Assembly (NCBI GenBank): GCA_034440575.1
Contig: JAOTOL010001604.1
Span: 2,047,001 to 2,111,000 of the forward strand
Length of the DNA: 64,000 nt
Source of the DNA: Imbricaverruca yamaguchii
Lineage: Eukaryota > Arthropoda > Thecostraca > Neoverrucidae
Reading direction: 5' to 3'
Shown: one piece after another, positions 1 to 11,904 of the stretch
Numbering within the stretch: the stretch's first letter is position 1
How the letters are laid out: the number at the start of each line of letters is the position of its first letter
Translations under genes and position numbers: made by a program
Notes under the pieces: generated by a model
Told to the model about the DNA's origin: nothing
Databases searched by the model: none
Seen by the model: only the letters and a program-made list of their open reading frames with translations

Positions 1-1499
1 CTGGCAAGACTGGACGTGTCCAATATGAGCAATACTTTCTTCACCTTACGCTGAAGTCTGTAAGCTGTAAATGCTGCTGTAATCTGTAAATGTCTGGTTG
101 CAAAAGTCTTGTTATATCCGTGAAAGTCTGTAAGCTGTAAATGTGCAAATGTATTGTTGAGAGTGCGCCATTTCTCCAGATGGACACCATCCATCCCAAT
201 AATGTCAAAGAGATGCTTTCCAACCTCCCGTATGATGAATTTTTGGCCAGAGGGGCGCCTTTAGAAATTCGACAGTGCGCAAGCTGACCGCCCACGGCCT
301 TTCCGGTTCAGAGGGGTAGGGCGGTTGCCATCTTTGCCCATTGCACTTGTCCCTGCCTATATACCCCATTCCTGCCGCACCGCCCACGGGACTATCTTGT
401 TTAGCAGTGAAGTGACCTTCCTCATTATTGCTGTTCAGTGTAAATGGTTGTTTTATACAAAAGGAATGTTGAGCCTCTTCTGCACTATCCAAAGCTACCT
501 TCACCTCTTCCAAATATGTAATGAGACGTTCGTAGGACGTCCTCTTACAAGGTTTGATTGGGATGCGGGGCGCCGCTATTCATTCCAATGAGGTCCGATC
601 CTAGCGTTTCAAGTTCCCGCCTATCCCAGTAATGCTTCTGCAATAGGGAATGCAGCTTGACTGGGGGAAGCGGTTATGAGTGTGGGAGGAACTAGCCAGG
701 CGATATTTTGGGATCGTTTTTGGTAATGTCTATGCTGTTTCATTTCCTCATAGATAAAAAATGGGTACAAGCCTCCGAGCTTACTTATTAGCCCTTCGTC
801 AGACTTTAAAACAAAAAGCATCCTGCCTGAAAACTGTGCACAAAACCTGACAGAAGGTCAGTAGAAAGCTTGCACGGTACAAAGCTTGCACTTAATATTA
901 TATCGATCGAAGAAGAGATTCAACAATGCGCACATCGCGAAAAAAAACCTAAAAACCTAGCAAGGCCACTCGATGGTTAGCTACCTGACGCACCCATAGC
1001 AAGCTGACTGCGACCGCCAACTCTTGGACGAAGGCGACAGGAGGCGCCAGTGGTCGCCGCCGACGAGACAGAGGCGACTGAATCGGCCCGCCCTGTGACC
1101 GTCGACGGGTCATGACCGGAGCCGCGAGACTCAGGACTTCCACCGACCGTGACCGACCGGTCAGACGACAGTAGCCTTCCATCGGGCCTTCGGCGCCCGG
1201 CGCAGGCCCGGCTTCGGCGAAGGCCGCCGCCGTGACGCCGGCGTCCTTTGGAGCCCCTCCCCGCCCCCGCCCCCGCCCACGAGGATAAACAAACACGCCG
1301 CCGGCGGTCTGGCACGGGCTCGATGTATGGGCTGGTCGCGGTGTGTCAAAACAGCGGTTTAAGGCCGGTGGAGGTGGATATCCATCACCTAACGAGAGCG
1401 GTGATCTCGTCACTCCTGTCCAGCGGCTGATTGGCACGGCCTGGCGTCCGCTCACCACCGCCGGCAGTACGTCATCAGGCCACTGCAGACACGTGCTCA
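1..1499. other. Unassigned single-copy stretch, GC-rich in its second half
   Basis: I see no supportable gene. The first 950 bases are of mixed composition with only short open frames. Bases about 980-1480 are GC- and CpG-rich and open in several frames on both strands, which is what composition alone would give. An unrecognised CpG-island-like region or 5' exon is possible but not shown. Confidence 0.5.
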
Positions 1500-2262
1500 G
1501 CGCTGTCCAGCAGCCACCACTGGCCCGGCGGTCAGATCAGGAGCCACCGCTGACCCGGTGGTGGGATCAGGAGCCACCGCTGACCCGGTGGTGGGACTAG
1601 GAGCCATCACTGGTGGTCCGGTGGTCGGATCAGGGGCCATCACTGACCCGGCGGTCGGATCAGGAGCCACCACTGGTGGTCCGGTGGTGGGATCAGGAGC
1701 CACCACTGGTGGTCCGGTGGTGGGATCAGGAGCCACCGCTGACCCGGTGGTGGGACTAGGAGCCATCACTGGTGGTCCGGTGGTCGGATCAGGGGCCACC
1801 ACTGGCCCGGTGGTGGGATCAAGGGCCATCACTGACCCGGCGGTCGGGTCAGGAGCCATACTGCTCCGGCAGTGGTCGGGCTATCACTGACCCGGTGGTT
1901 AGATCAGGAGCCATCACTGTCCCGGTGGTGGGACTAGGAGCCACCACTGGTGGTCCGGTGGTGGGATCAGGAGCCACCACTGGCCCGGTGGTGGGACTAG
2001 GGCCATCACTGACCCGGCGGTCGGGTCAGGAGCCATCACTGCTCCGGCGATGTGGTCAGGGGCTATCACTGACCCGGTGGTTAGATCAGGAGCCATCACT
2101 GTCCCGGTGGTGGATCAGGGGCCATCATCGGCTCGGTAGTGTGATCAGGAGCCGTCACTGGCCCGGTGGTGGATCAGGGGCCCCCACTGGCCCGGTGATG
2201 GGATCAGGAACCATCTCTGGCCTGGCGGTGGGATCAGGATCCACCACTGGCATGGTGGTCGT
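1500..2262. repeat. Minisatellite, 30/33-bp unit
   Basis: About 24 head-to-tail imperfect units carry the core GTGGGATCAGGAGCCACCAC. Units vary by insertion of a GGTGGT block and by ATC/ACC and GGCGGTC/GGTGGTG changes. Unit lengths divisible by 3 keep frames open on both strands, giving low-complexity Gly/Val/Thr/Pro translations that I do not regard as genes. Confidence 0.95.
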
Positions 2263-2570
2263 CGGTTCCATGAGCTGCAAGTGCTAATGGAATACCAACA
2301 ATTGTGATATCCTGGAACTGGCTTAAGTCGATTGGAAACTGGTTCGTTCACGAACACCACATCGGAAAAGTTTTGTTACCACAGCAGTTAAGACGTGCAA
2401 AAAATGGCTGACAAGCACGCAAACGTACCGATACTCATGTAGTCCTCCATACACTTGTTGCTTTCACTAACTCCGTCAATACGGTAAAACAATGAATGAC
2501 AATGTAGCCACGAGCAGACACACAAAACACATTTACGAGCAACCAAGCCAATAATTATGTCCCGGATGTG

Positions 2571-2882
2571 GACCTGGACAAATATCGCATAACGGGACGG
2601 ATAAATATCGTTTAAAATGGAGGGAAAATGTCGTCTGAAATGCCGGACAAATATCGTCTGAAGTGCCGGACAAATATCGCCTGAAGCGCCGGACAAATGT
2701 CATCTGAAGTGCCGGACAAATATCGTCTGAAGTACACGACAAATATCGTCTGAAGTGCCAGACAAATATCGTCTGAAGTGCCGGACAAATATCGTCTGAA
2801 GTGCAGGACAAATATCGTCTGAAGTGCTGGAAAAATATCGTCTGAAGTGCAGGACAAATATCGTCTGAAGTGTAGGACAAAC
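2571..2882. repeat. Minisatellite, 23-bp unit
   Basis: About 13 copies of a 23-bp unit with the core GGACAAATATCGTCTGAAGT. Units are nearly identical in the middle and decay towards the left edge, with variants such as AATATCGCATAACGG. This is typical of array ageing from the margins. Confidence 0.95.
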
Positions 2883-4235
2883 AGTGTCTCCGCCAGCCGT
2901 GTCAACTTCAATGGTACTTCGTTGTACAACATTTACCCAGTCCGCATGACCAGCGAAACTTGCGAATACGATGCGATTAGAAAAACTTACGGAAACATTG
3001 CGAGGCTTCTGGATATCTTGGGATGTCAGGCGCTCGCTTAAAAGAGTAATATATTCCCAAGGTTTCCTAATCGCATCGCATTGGGAAGTTTGCTGCTCAT
3101 GTTAGCTGATCAGCCGAGGGTGGTGAGAGTGATAAGCTCGGCAGGCGTGGTACGCGACCAGTTTCTCCGCACTAGGCCAGTGCAGTGTCCAGAACACATC
3201 CCAGATATGGTAGAACTTCGTGCGGCAGAAAATGACTCGTGTTGAATGCTTCATAATGCGTTTAATGCGAGACATCTGTTTCGTTCTAATTCCATACGCC
3301 AAAGCGCAGTACCAGATCAGTGACAGCATCAGTGGGGATATGACGGTAGGAGGAATGCTTCCCATAGATGAGACAAACCAGTCAAAACTCGTACACGGCA
3401 CTCAGTTGCTATGGAGACGCAGATTCCCCGGAATTAGCACATTAAAAAATCAGCACGAAATGTTCTGCATCTACAATAAGACCATGTTCACGAAAATACA
3501 CCGTCCCATGAGAGATGGTGCGTGCATTTTGATTACAGTCCAAGAGCGTCCGTTGAGTGCTCGCAGCACTTAAATAGATCACGTTGGCTCGGAGTCAAAT
3601 GTCAGACGAAACCGGACTATTTCTGTGCCGGTGACGAAGTTTTTAATTAGAATTTACTATCATTGACTAAAATGTGGGTGTCGTCAGCGTGTTGAACAAC
3701 TGCTACGTCTCACGAGCACCCACTGATGTCATCAGGAAGGACGCTGTACAGTCTGGAGCAGATATCCGAGCCTGGACAAACACCGACACCCAACACTCCG
3801 ACTCCGACAAACTCCGACACTCTTGGGCAGTGATGCAAGCGCTTCAGTGGAACCCAGGCTGACACCCTGGGTGTGATTCTACAGGGAAGCTGTGCACCAC
3901 GGGATGTCGACACCGTGAAAACTTAATTTGTGCAAGCCTGAGAGCCTGAGGTGTCTATGATAGCACGGCATGTCCTCAAATCTGGCAGGCAAAGGAGAGA
4001 CACCTCGCCACAAACATCGGCGGATATGACGCGGTCAGATAATGGATCCGGTGATGTGAATGTGGCCTGCTCATACAACTATCTGTCTTTCCTTATTTAA
4101 CTTGCTTTCTTTCAATACTTACGCAGTAAGTGGGAATGCTAGCTACGCCTACCGCTACGGTCGTGGGTAGCGCGTATGGACAACGCGTTAAAATCATTCG
4201 AGCATTTTTAGCGCCACAAATGTCCCATTGTCCTG
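2883..4235. other. Unassigned stretch
   Basis: No recognisable gene. Two opposing open frames of 99 and 117 codons overlap at about 3102-3573. Neither shows a domain I recognise or convincing splice sites. Confidence 0.4.
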
Positions 4236-4552
4236 TAGCAGTCCAAGCAGCTCAGTTGGTTAGAGCGCTGGCCTGCACTGGTCTCCCCTGCCTTGGCAAG
4301 ACACTGTTCGAATCGCTTCACGCGCCCACCTTTAGCTTCCCATTGGGAGGGTCAGCTAGCAACTGGCTCGATAAGGCAGGGGGCGAGCTACCGCGGCGAT
4401 CGTGTTGGTGCACTGACGGCACATTAAAACCCTGTCAAAATTCTGCTGTTGAACTGAATTTCATGGATAGCGTGGTGGGGCCAAGGTTCAGGCAACAAAC
4501 TCTGCTTAACCCGTCCCGTCTCGGGGAGGGGGTCTTCAACCCCCACCCCCTC
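4236..4552 (+). mobile_element. tRNA-derived SINE, family B, copy 1
   Basis: The head resembles a tRNA gene: an A-box-like AGCTCAGTTGGTTAGAGCGC is followed by a B-box-like GTTCGAATC. A roughly 200-bp non-tRNA body follows, with GGGGCCAAGGTTCAGGCAAC and CTCTGCTTA near its 3' end. Head and body both align with the minus-strand copies at 43945-44257 and 45576-45900. It would be transcribed by RNA polymerase III and moved by a LINE. The 3' limit is approximate, and I did not find a clear target-site duplication. Confidence 0.85.
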
Positions 4553-6126
4553 AGTTTTTTCGCGGATAGTGGACGAACGGTGCGGGCAGCGCGCCGAAAT
4601 TTGGCATATCTTTTCCACATCAATTTGGCAAGCTGTATGACAATTTTGAAGTCAGGTCATCTGGGGTCAACGAGTTAGTCGAGGTCAAGTAAGGTCAGCT
4701 CCAGAAAGGTTCAACCAGTCGTCACGCGTTAACGGATACAGATACTTTAATGAAACCTTCAGCGTTTGATTATCTTTAAGGATGCAACAAAACGTACGAA
4801 ATTATTTTCTCCCATTTTTGACTACATATATTTTGCATATATTCCTATTGCAGTTCAAATCGAAGATTCTGGCTAAAGTAAGCATTTTTATTGGGGAAAG
4901 TTGACATCCAACAACGTTTTTCGGTCTGCTCTACCCATAAGAAAACCAAAATTAAAGAAAACTTGAAAACTCAAAATTTTGAAAGTTAAAACAAATTGTA
5001 TTTTGGGGAGCTAAAATGTTTATGGCCCTGGTAGATTTGGATGTCCTTTTCTGATTTCTAATATTTTCTCTTTCAAATATCCCCCAAAATGAACACCCAA
5101 AATGAACACCCCAGAGCCAAAAACATAATGTAAGCCGTGAAAAGTCGTGAAAGTCTAGCCATCCTAGTGACGTCACTTTTGGGGAAATTGTTTTGGGGGT
5201 GGATCAGGACCTTACTCGTCGAGCGCTTTCCGATGACACCCCTTTCGTTTTCGTGCAACGCTTAGTTTGGATTTTAGAGGGGGTTACTCTCCCCCCCCAC
5301 AGAGACGGGACGTGAGGATTTGACCGGGAAGACGGCGCGGGTTAACAATGTAATTCTTGGTTCACAAAGGCACCCAATCAAAAATTCGAACTAAATGTAT
5401 TTTACAAAAGTGATACTACGTGGAATAAGTCAATTACCAATGTTATCCATCCTGGCCCCTTTAGATACAACCTATTACTTCTATTCCACTGCCGTGAACT
5501 TTGATGTAAACGCTTTTTAGCGTGGACTTCAGATTCAGCTCCAATACAGATATGCTGCTCTCTTGCTGCCCAAGTACGTCTGGCGTGGACTTTCAGGTTC
5601 ACCTTTAATACACAAATATTGCTCTTATGCTGTTAGATACATCTAGCGTGCCAGGCGGACGCAAGATTGGACTATGGATTCATGGACACGATCCATGAAT
5701 GAACAGGATCCTTCAAGTTTGAACCTAAATTACTCACATTGCGAGCCTAACACTCCTTGGTGGGCCACGCATCCATCTCTCTGGGTGGGGGAAGATGTGG
5801 CGAGTGAGAAAGATATAAATGGAGAGATAGAGAGAGAGAGGGGGGAGAGAAAGATAAAGACAGTGATAGAAAGGTGATCGGGTACGCTGAAATAACAAGA
5901 AAGGCGGTAAGTGTAGCAACATTGTTGCAACGGTATGTCTCCCAAAAGTGGCGCAATGCTAGGCTCATTCTCCCACCGTGCCCGTGTTGCCAGAGAAATT
6001 ACAAAACATCAGGCCAGTTGTAATGCTTCGCTTATCTTATTATTTATATATTCTCCGAAACAAATGCACCACAAGGTTAGCAAAATTGTACCGAAGGCTG
6101 CCAGTTTGTTTGCCAAGGCCCAAGGA
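4553..6126. other. Unassigned AT-rich stretch
   Basis: I see nothing gene-like. It includes clustered GGTCA half-site-like motifs at about 4640-4710, a short C run near 5290 and a short GA tract near 5826-5860. Confidence 0.4.
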
Positions 6127-6138
6127 ACGACTGAATTT

Positions 6139-6164
6139 GTAGTTTAGGGGCGCATCGACTGCAG
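6139..6164 (-). mobile_element. Mini-retroposon, truncated copy (26 bp)
   Basis: This 26-bp insertion is flanked by an exact 12-bp duplication ACGACTGAATTT (6127-6138 and 6165-6176). On the minus strand it reads CTGCAGTCGATGCGCCCC then TAAACTAC. That matches the 3' half of the elements at 54245, 58882 and 62033 and lacks their 5' GGGCGCTG. Loss of the 5' half with an intact duplication is what 5'-truncated LINE-mediated insertion produces. Confidence 0.75.
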
Positions 6165-6176
6165 ACGACTGAATTT

Positions 6177-6802
6177 CTTTTCCGTCTAATTCAATTTTTT
6201 GTCGGTAATTCGATTTGGATAATAATTGGTTCCGACATGGAATACCGCAGTTGTCGCATCCACAGTTGCCTGCTGGGTGATTAGATTTTCGGGTGCCTTC
6301 ACATCATAATTTAACGAATAAAGACCGCTAAAAGAACAATTTAAATTGATTGCAAATGGTCTGGATAACACATTACATATCCCAAGTACACTTCCTTAGC
6401 AAAATGCGTGCATTCCCCTTACCCACAAAGTTCCCGGAGTGGGTGAGGAAGAGGCTGCCGTTTGGAACTGTTGCTGGATTCTGTGAGGCCTACGGGCTTA
6501 AAGTTGGATGTACCAAAGCTCAATTAAACCTTCAAGGATAGAACTTCACGAGATGTTTATCACAACTTTCGAAGAAGCCTATAGTACGACAGTTTGCAGG
6601 GTTGCTTGTAAATCAATCTCCAGGACGTTGCGGAAGTTGTCAGGGTGGTGACAGGCAGGAGTGGTGGAACAGCGATATTGGAAAGGATTTTTTTTTCAAC
6701 TATTAATACTTGAGTAGACACAGGCATACAACCATGCAACATACACAAGAGTGGAGATATTCATACATTCTTGAATGGTTGAGTCCCTCTAATAACGGCA
6801 AG
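6177..6802. other. Unassigned stretch
   Basis: No gene, repeat family or RNA recognised. Only short open frames of 63 codons or fewer are present. Confidence 0.4.
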
Positions 6803-7115
6803 TCTTATAATGGATCACCGAGTACCTCCAATGATGACACAAGCCAAAAAATGGATCGCCGAGTCCCTCGAATGATGACACAAGCCTCATAATAGGTCAC
6901 CGAGGAATCTCTCCAATGATGTCACAAGCCCCATATTGGTTACCGAGTCCCTCCAATGATGTCACAAGCCCCATATTGGTTACCGAGTCCCTCCAATGAT
7001 GTCACAAGCCCCATATTGGTCACCGAGTCCCTCCAATGATGTCACAAGCCCCATATTGGTTATCGAGTCCCTCCAATGGCAACAAAAAATCCACAATGGC
7101 ATACCGAGTCCCTCC
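6803..7115. repeat. Minisatellite, 40-bp unit
   Basis: About 7-8 units carry the core ACCGAGTCCCTCCAATGATG followed by TCACAAGCCCCATATTGGT. The central units (6938-7060) repeat at exactly 40 bp and are nearly identical. The outer units are diverged. Confidence 0.95.
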
Positions 7116-7488
7116 ACTGGCTCCAAGGAACGCAACAGCGCGATAATCAACCAAGTGGAGAAAAAAAACTGGAACAAGCATGCAAGTACATGCACATGCA
7201 CAGCTGGTGCAGCTTAAGGAATTCGATTTCGTGTAAGGAATTCGCATTTTCCTTACGTCTGGGATAACGAGCCGGCCGTGCGCCGCGCTTGCGGTCGTGT
7301 GGCCGGCTTTTCTGCCTCACTGCACGCCGACGGAATAAATTCCAACAGCGGCGTCGGCACGTCCGAGCCGGCGCGGCGCGCCTGCTCAGCCGACAGCAAC
7401 AATGTCCGGTCGATCAGGCGCGGCGGCGGCGAGCCGGCGGCGACAGGCGACCTGTGTCGACCTGTCCACAGTTGTGTGCCGGCGGCGA
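7116..7488. other. Unassigned, becoming GC-rich
   Basis: There is no recognised gene. CpG and GC content rise sharply after about 7265 and lead into the 32-bp array. Confidence 0.4.
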
Positions 7489-8045
7489 CCGGCCGGTCCA
7501 CAAGGACCTGTCGGAGTCCGTCCCTCGCGCGCCGGCCGCTCCCGGCGCCGACGGACGACCTGGGTCGACCTGTCCGCAGTGACGCGTCGGCGGCGACCAG
7601 ACGTACGGCCAGCCCACAAGGACCTGTCGGCAGCGTCCGGCCGGTCCACAAGGACCTGTCGGCAGCGTCCGGCCGGTCCACAAGGACCTGTCGGCAGCGT
7701 CCGGCCGGTCCACAAGGACCTGTCGGCGGCGTCCGGCCGGTCCACAAGGACCTGTCGGCGGCGTCCGGCCGGTCCACAAGACCTGTCGGCGGCGTCCGGC
7801 CGGTCCACAAGGACCTGTCGGCGGCGTCCGGCCGGTCCACAAGGACCTGTCGGCGGCGTCCGGCCGGTCCACAAGGACCTGTCGGCGGCGTCCGGCCGGT
7901 CCACAAGGACCTGTCGGCGGCGTCCGGCCGGTCCACAAGGACCTGTCGGCAGCGTCCGGCCGGTCCACAAGGACCTGTCGGCGGCGTCCGGCCGGTCCAC
8001 AAGGACCTGTCGGCGGCGTCCGGACGCCGCGCGGCCGGCCGGAAT
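7489..8045. repeat. Minisatellite, 32-bp unit
   Basis: About 13 near-identical copies of a 32-bp unit containing AAGGACCTGTCGGCGGCGTC and CGGCCGGTCCAC lie at 7617-8030, with degenerate copies to the left. One unit lacks a base (ACAAGACC near 7780). The unit is not divisible by 3, yet lacks stops in several frames, so long open frames on both strands are composition artefacts. Confidence 0.95.
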
Positions 8046-8082
8046 GTGGAGCCGACCGAGCCGGACGGCATCCACCTCGGTC

Positions 8083-8172
8083 ACCACCACCTCAGCTGCC
8101 GCCGCCGCCACCACCACCTCGGCCGCCGTCGCCGCCGCCGCCAGATGGCGCCAGGTGGCGCCAGGTGGCGCC
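8083..8172. repeat. CCACCA/GCCGCC triplet-rich tract
   Basis: A short run of CCACCACCTCGGCC- and GCCGCCGCC-like triplets, followed by two copies of TGGCGCCAGG. It links the 32-bp and 36-bp arrays. Confidence 0.7.
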
Positions 8173-8221
8173 GTCGGCGTCAGTTATCGAGCGGCAGGCG
8201 CGGCTGCCGCGCATCACAGTA

Positions 8222-8762
8222 TCGCACCCGCCGACTACGGTGATAGGCGCCAGCGTCACACACCCGCCGACTACGGTGATAGGCGCCAGCGTCACACACC
8301 CGCCGACTACGGTGATAGGCGCCAGCGTCACACACCCGCCGACTACGGTGATAGGCGCCAGCGTCACACACCCGCCGACTACGGTGATAGGCGCCAGCGT
8401 CACACACCCGCCGACTACGGTGATAGGCGCAGCGTCACACACCCGCCGACTACGGTGATAGGCGCCAGCGTACACACCCGCCGACTACGGTGATAGGCGC
8501 CAGCGTCACACACCCGCCGACTACGGTGATAGGCGCCAGCGTCACACACCCGCCGACTACGGTGATAGGCGCCAGCGTCACACACCCGCCGACTACGGTG
8601 ATAGGCGCCAGCGTCACACACCCGCCGACTACGGTGATAGGCGCCAGCGTCACACACCCGCCGACTACGGTGATAGGCGCCAGCGTCACACACCCGCCGA
8701 CTACGGTGATAGGCGCCAGCGTCACACACCCGCCGACTACGGTGATAGGCGCCAGCGTTATC
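8222..8762. repeat. Minisatellite, 36-bp unit, about 15 copies
   Basis: An almost perfectly homogeneous 36-bp unit built from CCCGCCGACTACGGTGATAG and GCGCCAGCGTCACACA. Only two single-base losses are visible (near 8430 and 8471). Because 36 is a multiple of 3, both strands stay open (THPPTTVIGASV on plus, CVTLAPITVVGG on minus). I see no start context, splice sites or flanking coding sequence. Confidence 0.97.
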
Positions 8763-9855
8763 AACAGCGGCAAACCATGCGTACATTGGCGGCCGGCCGC
8801 CACCGACCGCAAACGGCGTCGCACACCGACGCTGACACTTGGCGTTCGTAGAACACAAGCCCCGAAAAGTAATTGGTAGCTGGTACGCAATTATCTGCTT
8901 TATAACCGAGGCGTGGCAAAAAGTTGCCGTCGCCCAGAATTGGTTGCTCCAGCTGCAGCCGAAAGCCGACTTTCGGCGGCTGACCAACTCTTGCCACAGA
9001 CCACGAACGAAGAACGCGCCAGAAGTTATGTTCCAGTGCGGAGGAAGTTGGGTTTGTGGATGCTGACGGCGCACTAGTCCAGCGTTCCGGAACTTTTCTC
9101 TCTGGCGGCTTTAACAAGCTCGCTGTCGAGGTTGACGATGAGAATGGCAGGTGGCGCTGTATTGCCAATAACTTGTATATGGAGCACCGGCAAACAGGGA
9201 TCTCAGTGGACAAGTCGAACATTCTTAATGTCCATTCGCATGTTTCTCGGACTATGGACCATTCACTCCATGTTCTGCTTCTTGACGACATTGTAACCTT
9301 AGTCGAAGTGCTACCAGACAGTAAAACACGAGACGGCAATAAAGAGGTTTAAAGTAGCATCTCGGACCGCTTGAATGCAGTGAGATTGACATTGAAAGCT
9401 GGTAGTTCGTGTAGTATTCATTTCGTTTGCGCCAGTGCTATTTGTGCTATAAACGTTCTGTCATATGTGACTCGAAGATACAGAGGTTGGATGGCGGTCT
9501 CCATGGTGGTTCTGGGCTGGACAAGCACTGGACAGGATCAGCCATAATGATGGATAGCGATCTGGTGCCAACGTTAGCTGCCTCGTGTATTTGTCATGGT
9601 ATGGACGACAATGTGCTCGTATATGTATCTGCGCTCGGCCTGCCGCGGGCCGCTGAATGAGGACAATGAGGTCAATATGTATATTGCGATTCGGTACCTA
9701 CTGGTGGAATAGAATATTAGCTTACCGGTTGGCTTCTTTACTATGTTGGATCACTTCACAAGACCTTTTTTGGATCGATGCTAGTTATTTGGGCTTCAGG
9801 GCGTTTCGACCAGAAATGATCACTCGCGGGTCATTTTGCGATTATTTTGGATCGA
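8763..9855. other. Unassigned stretch with one open frame at 9056-9352
   Basis: The plus-strand frame ending at 9352 (about 98 codons, VDADGALVQRSGTF near its start) looks less repetitive than its surroundings but matches no family I know. An overlapping minus-strand frame of 192 codons runs into the 36-bp array. I do not call either as a gene. Confidence 0.35.
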
Positions 9856-9965
9856 TGTCAGGCGCAAGGTGTGACGGTGTCAGGCGCAAGGTGTGACGGT
9901 GTCAGGTGAAAGGTGTCACGGTGTCAGATGGAAGGTGTCACGGTGTCAGGTGCAAGGTATGACAG
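9856..9965. repeat. Short tandem array, 22-bp unit x5
   Basis: Five consecutive 22-bp units of the form GTCAGGCGCAAGGTGTGACG plus GT. They have C/T, C/A and G/C variants and decay to the right. Confidence 0.9.
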
Positions 9966-9977
9966 TGCACTGCTGTG

Positions 9978-10202
9978 ATGGCTGTATGGGGTTATTGAAT
10001 ACCTCCCAGTTGGGTAAGTTCGATGATCTGCTGTAGCAAAAGCGCCATCGGCCATTCAGGCGATGCCGTCCCATTGTTAACAAAACAGGTCTGTTTTGTT
10101 AACAATGGGACGGCATTCGCCTGAATGGCCGATGGCGCTTTTGCTACAGCAGATCATCGAACTTACCCAACTGGGAGGTATTCAATAACCCCATACAGCC
10201 AT
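9978..10202. repeat. 225-bp near-perfect palindrome
   Basis: The left arm (9978-10088) and right arm (10091-10202) are reverse complements, with a 2-nt spacer (GT, 10089-10090). The only difference I find is one base: CGATGCC on the left against CGAATGCC read from the right arm. No target-site duplication is evident. It could be a foldback element, a recent inverted duplication or an assembly foldback. A palindrome with this small a spacer is usually unstable. Confidence 0.95.
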
Positions 10203-11159
10203 TTGAACCGACATCTATGTCAGTTCAAATATTGCACCGAATTTATGCTTAGTCTCCCATTGTAGCTTGCAATGCCCTTCATACATACATTACGTAACTT
10301 GGCTAACAGACTATTTAATAGGCTAGATGAAGTTTGCTGGATTAAAATACAATCAAACGGAAGATACAAATCCAGGTTGATAACTACACATGACCTCAAC
10401 ATTGAACAAACCAACAAGACAGCCCTTTGTTCACGTTCGTTTACCAGATGGGCAGATCGAAGTGATGCCGGGAAGTTATATCAATTGCTTTTTTATGACT
10501 AGAGTACCTCGAAATACGATCTCGATGGAAATGCCAAGGAAGCGCTTCGACCGCCAAAAGTTGTCTGCACCGGCCTAATGAAGTATGGAGTACACAAACT
10601 CGCCTGCTCACGGACTGGAGGCACGGGGAGGGGCTGATGCCACCCGGTGGAGGGGGAGATTAGGTCCCGCTCCAAAACGCCGGAAAATAGCAAGGTTCGC
10701 AATGTGAGGTATTCACGGTAGATCGAGGTCACGGAAACTCCCAGATGCTGAGGGTGGAGGTCAAGGTGAACGCACTAAAGTCGGCCGTCGGCTAAAGTCG
10801 GCCATTTTGAGAACTAACTTCGATGTGATTGCGCCTGGCTTGACCAGAGATGACTTTAATCACATCGGCGGTTTTTGATGTGGCGATTGGTGCCAAAGGT
10901 GATTCATCGCGATTTGGCGCCAATGGTTCCGTAGACATACCAACGGCACCACAATGACTGGAGAAAGTTGCCGCTTGATCGGAAGAATATTTTCTCTGTT
11001 CTTCCGTCTATTATGGTTTTTGTTTGCTTTTGCAATCAACGTGGAATTATGTGAAATAAAAACACTTACGTGACTACGAATAAAAAGAGCCGGAATATCC
11101 ATTTCAGTATTGATATTGATCTGCTCATATAATTTGACTGCTATGCGTCACCAAATCCA
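10203..11159. other. Unassigned stretch
   Basis: No gene or repeat family recognised. There are only short scattered open frames. Confidence 0.4.
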
Positions 11160-11345
11160 ACAGCGATCGTGGCAGCGACAGAGCCAGAGGCTATCCATGG
11201 TATGTGACGGTAGAGTCAGAGGATATCCATGGTATTTGGCGGAAGAATCAGATGCTATCCATGGTCGGTGGCAGTTGAGTCAGAGGCATTGTCTGTGACG
11301 GCAGAAAGCGGTCCATTCATTGTCGATGGCGGTAAATTCAGAGGC
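11160..11345. repeat. Degenerate tandem repeat, about 27-bp unit
   Basis: About six diverged units share GAGTCAGAGGCTATCCATGG. Spacing varies between roughly 26 and 35 bp. Confidence 0.7.
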
Positions 11346-11390
11346 TGTCCAATGATTGGCGTAGCAATGACAAGGAGGCGTAGCTCCGAC

Positions 11391-11704
11391 CACGTGATGG
11401 TCAGCGGGCGCTCATCGACTGGACTGTGATTGGGTCACGTGACCGCCTGTTGCACGTGGTCATGGCTGCGTTGTTTGCTCGCATTCCAAGTGAAATTCTG
11501 CCACTGTCCGCAAAGAGCGTGTCGCAGGTCCGCATAGTGCGGCGTGTCGCAGGTATCACTCCGGTCACGTCAGCGACCTGACATAAATACTAGTGACGGA
11601 GTGTCTGAGTGTGCATGTTTGTTTGCATGTTTGTGTGTGTGCATGTTTGTGTTTGTTTGTGCATCACAGGTGCCAATCCGGTCCCTCACGTGACCGGATT
11701 GGCA
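11391..11704. promoter_or_regulatory. Cluster of CACGTG E-boxes with a hairpin
   Basis: Four CACGTG motifs occur in about 300 bp (11391, 11436, 11453, 11687). The one at 11436 is in the extended palindrome GGTCACGTGACC, the type bound by bHLH-ZIP factors such as USF or MITF. The last lies in a hairpin with a 13-bp stem, TGCCAATCCGGTC (11671-11683) pairing with 11692-11704. A TGTG-rich tract (11600-11660) intervenes. No adjacent gene is identified, so a regulatory role is inference only. Confidence 0.3.
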
Positions 11705-11904
11705 ACTGTGTATATAAATACAAGCGACCGACGTAGAACTGGTATCATGAATTCCCGAACACGATCTATTTTAAGACACGCATTATGCATCGATTTGCAC
11801 TTACACATTCACGGCGGCATCTAATACAGCATATGTATTGAGCATCACCATCACTTCGAACGGTGCCACTGGGCCGTGCAATATTCGGAATAAGTGTAAT
11901 TTGT

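Noticed and set aside
3102..3401. Minus-strand frame with hydrophobic segments suggestive of a membrane receptor
   Set aside because: Only about 99 codons, no conserved receptor motif, and an overlapping plus-strand frame of similar quality.
4640..4715. Nuclear-receptor AGGTCA half-site cluster (also 38648-38690)
   Set aside because: Half-sites are degenerate and irregularly spaced; more likely remnants of a simple repeat.
7253..8493. Several 180-363 codon frames on both strands
   Set aside because: They are derived from the 32-bp and 36-bp arrays and GC-rich flanks. Equally long frames on opposite strands indicate composition.
8222..8762. CRISPR-like array
   Set aside because: Units are contiguous tandem repeats without unique spacers, in a eukaryotic context.
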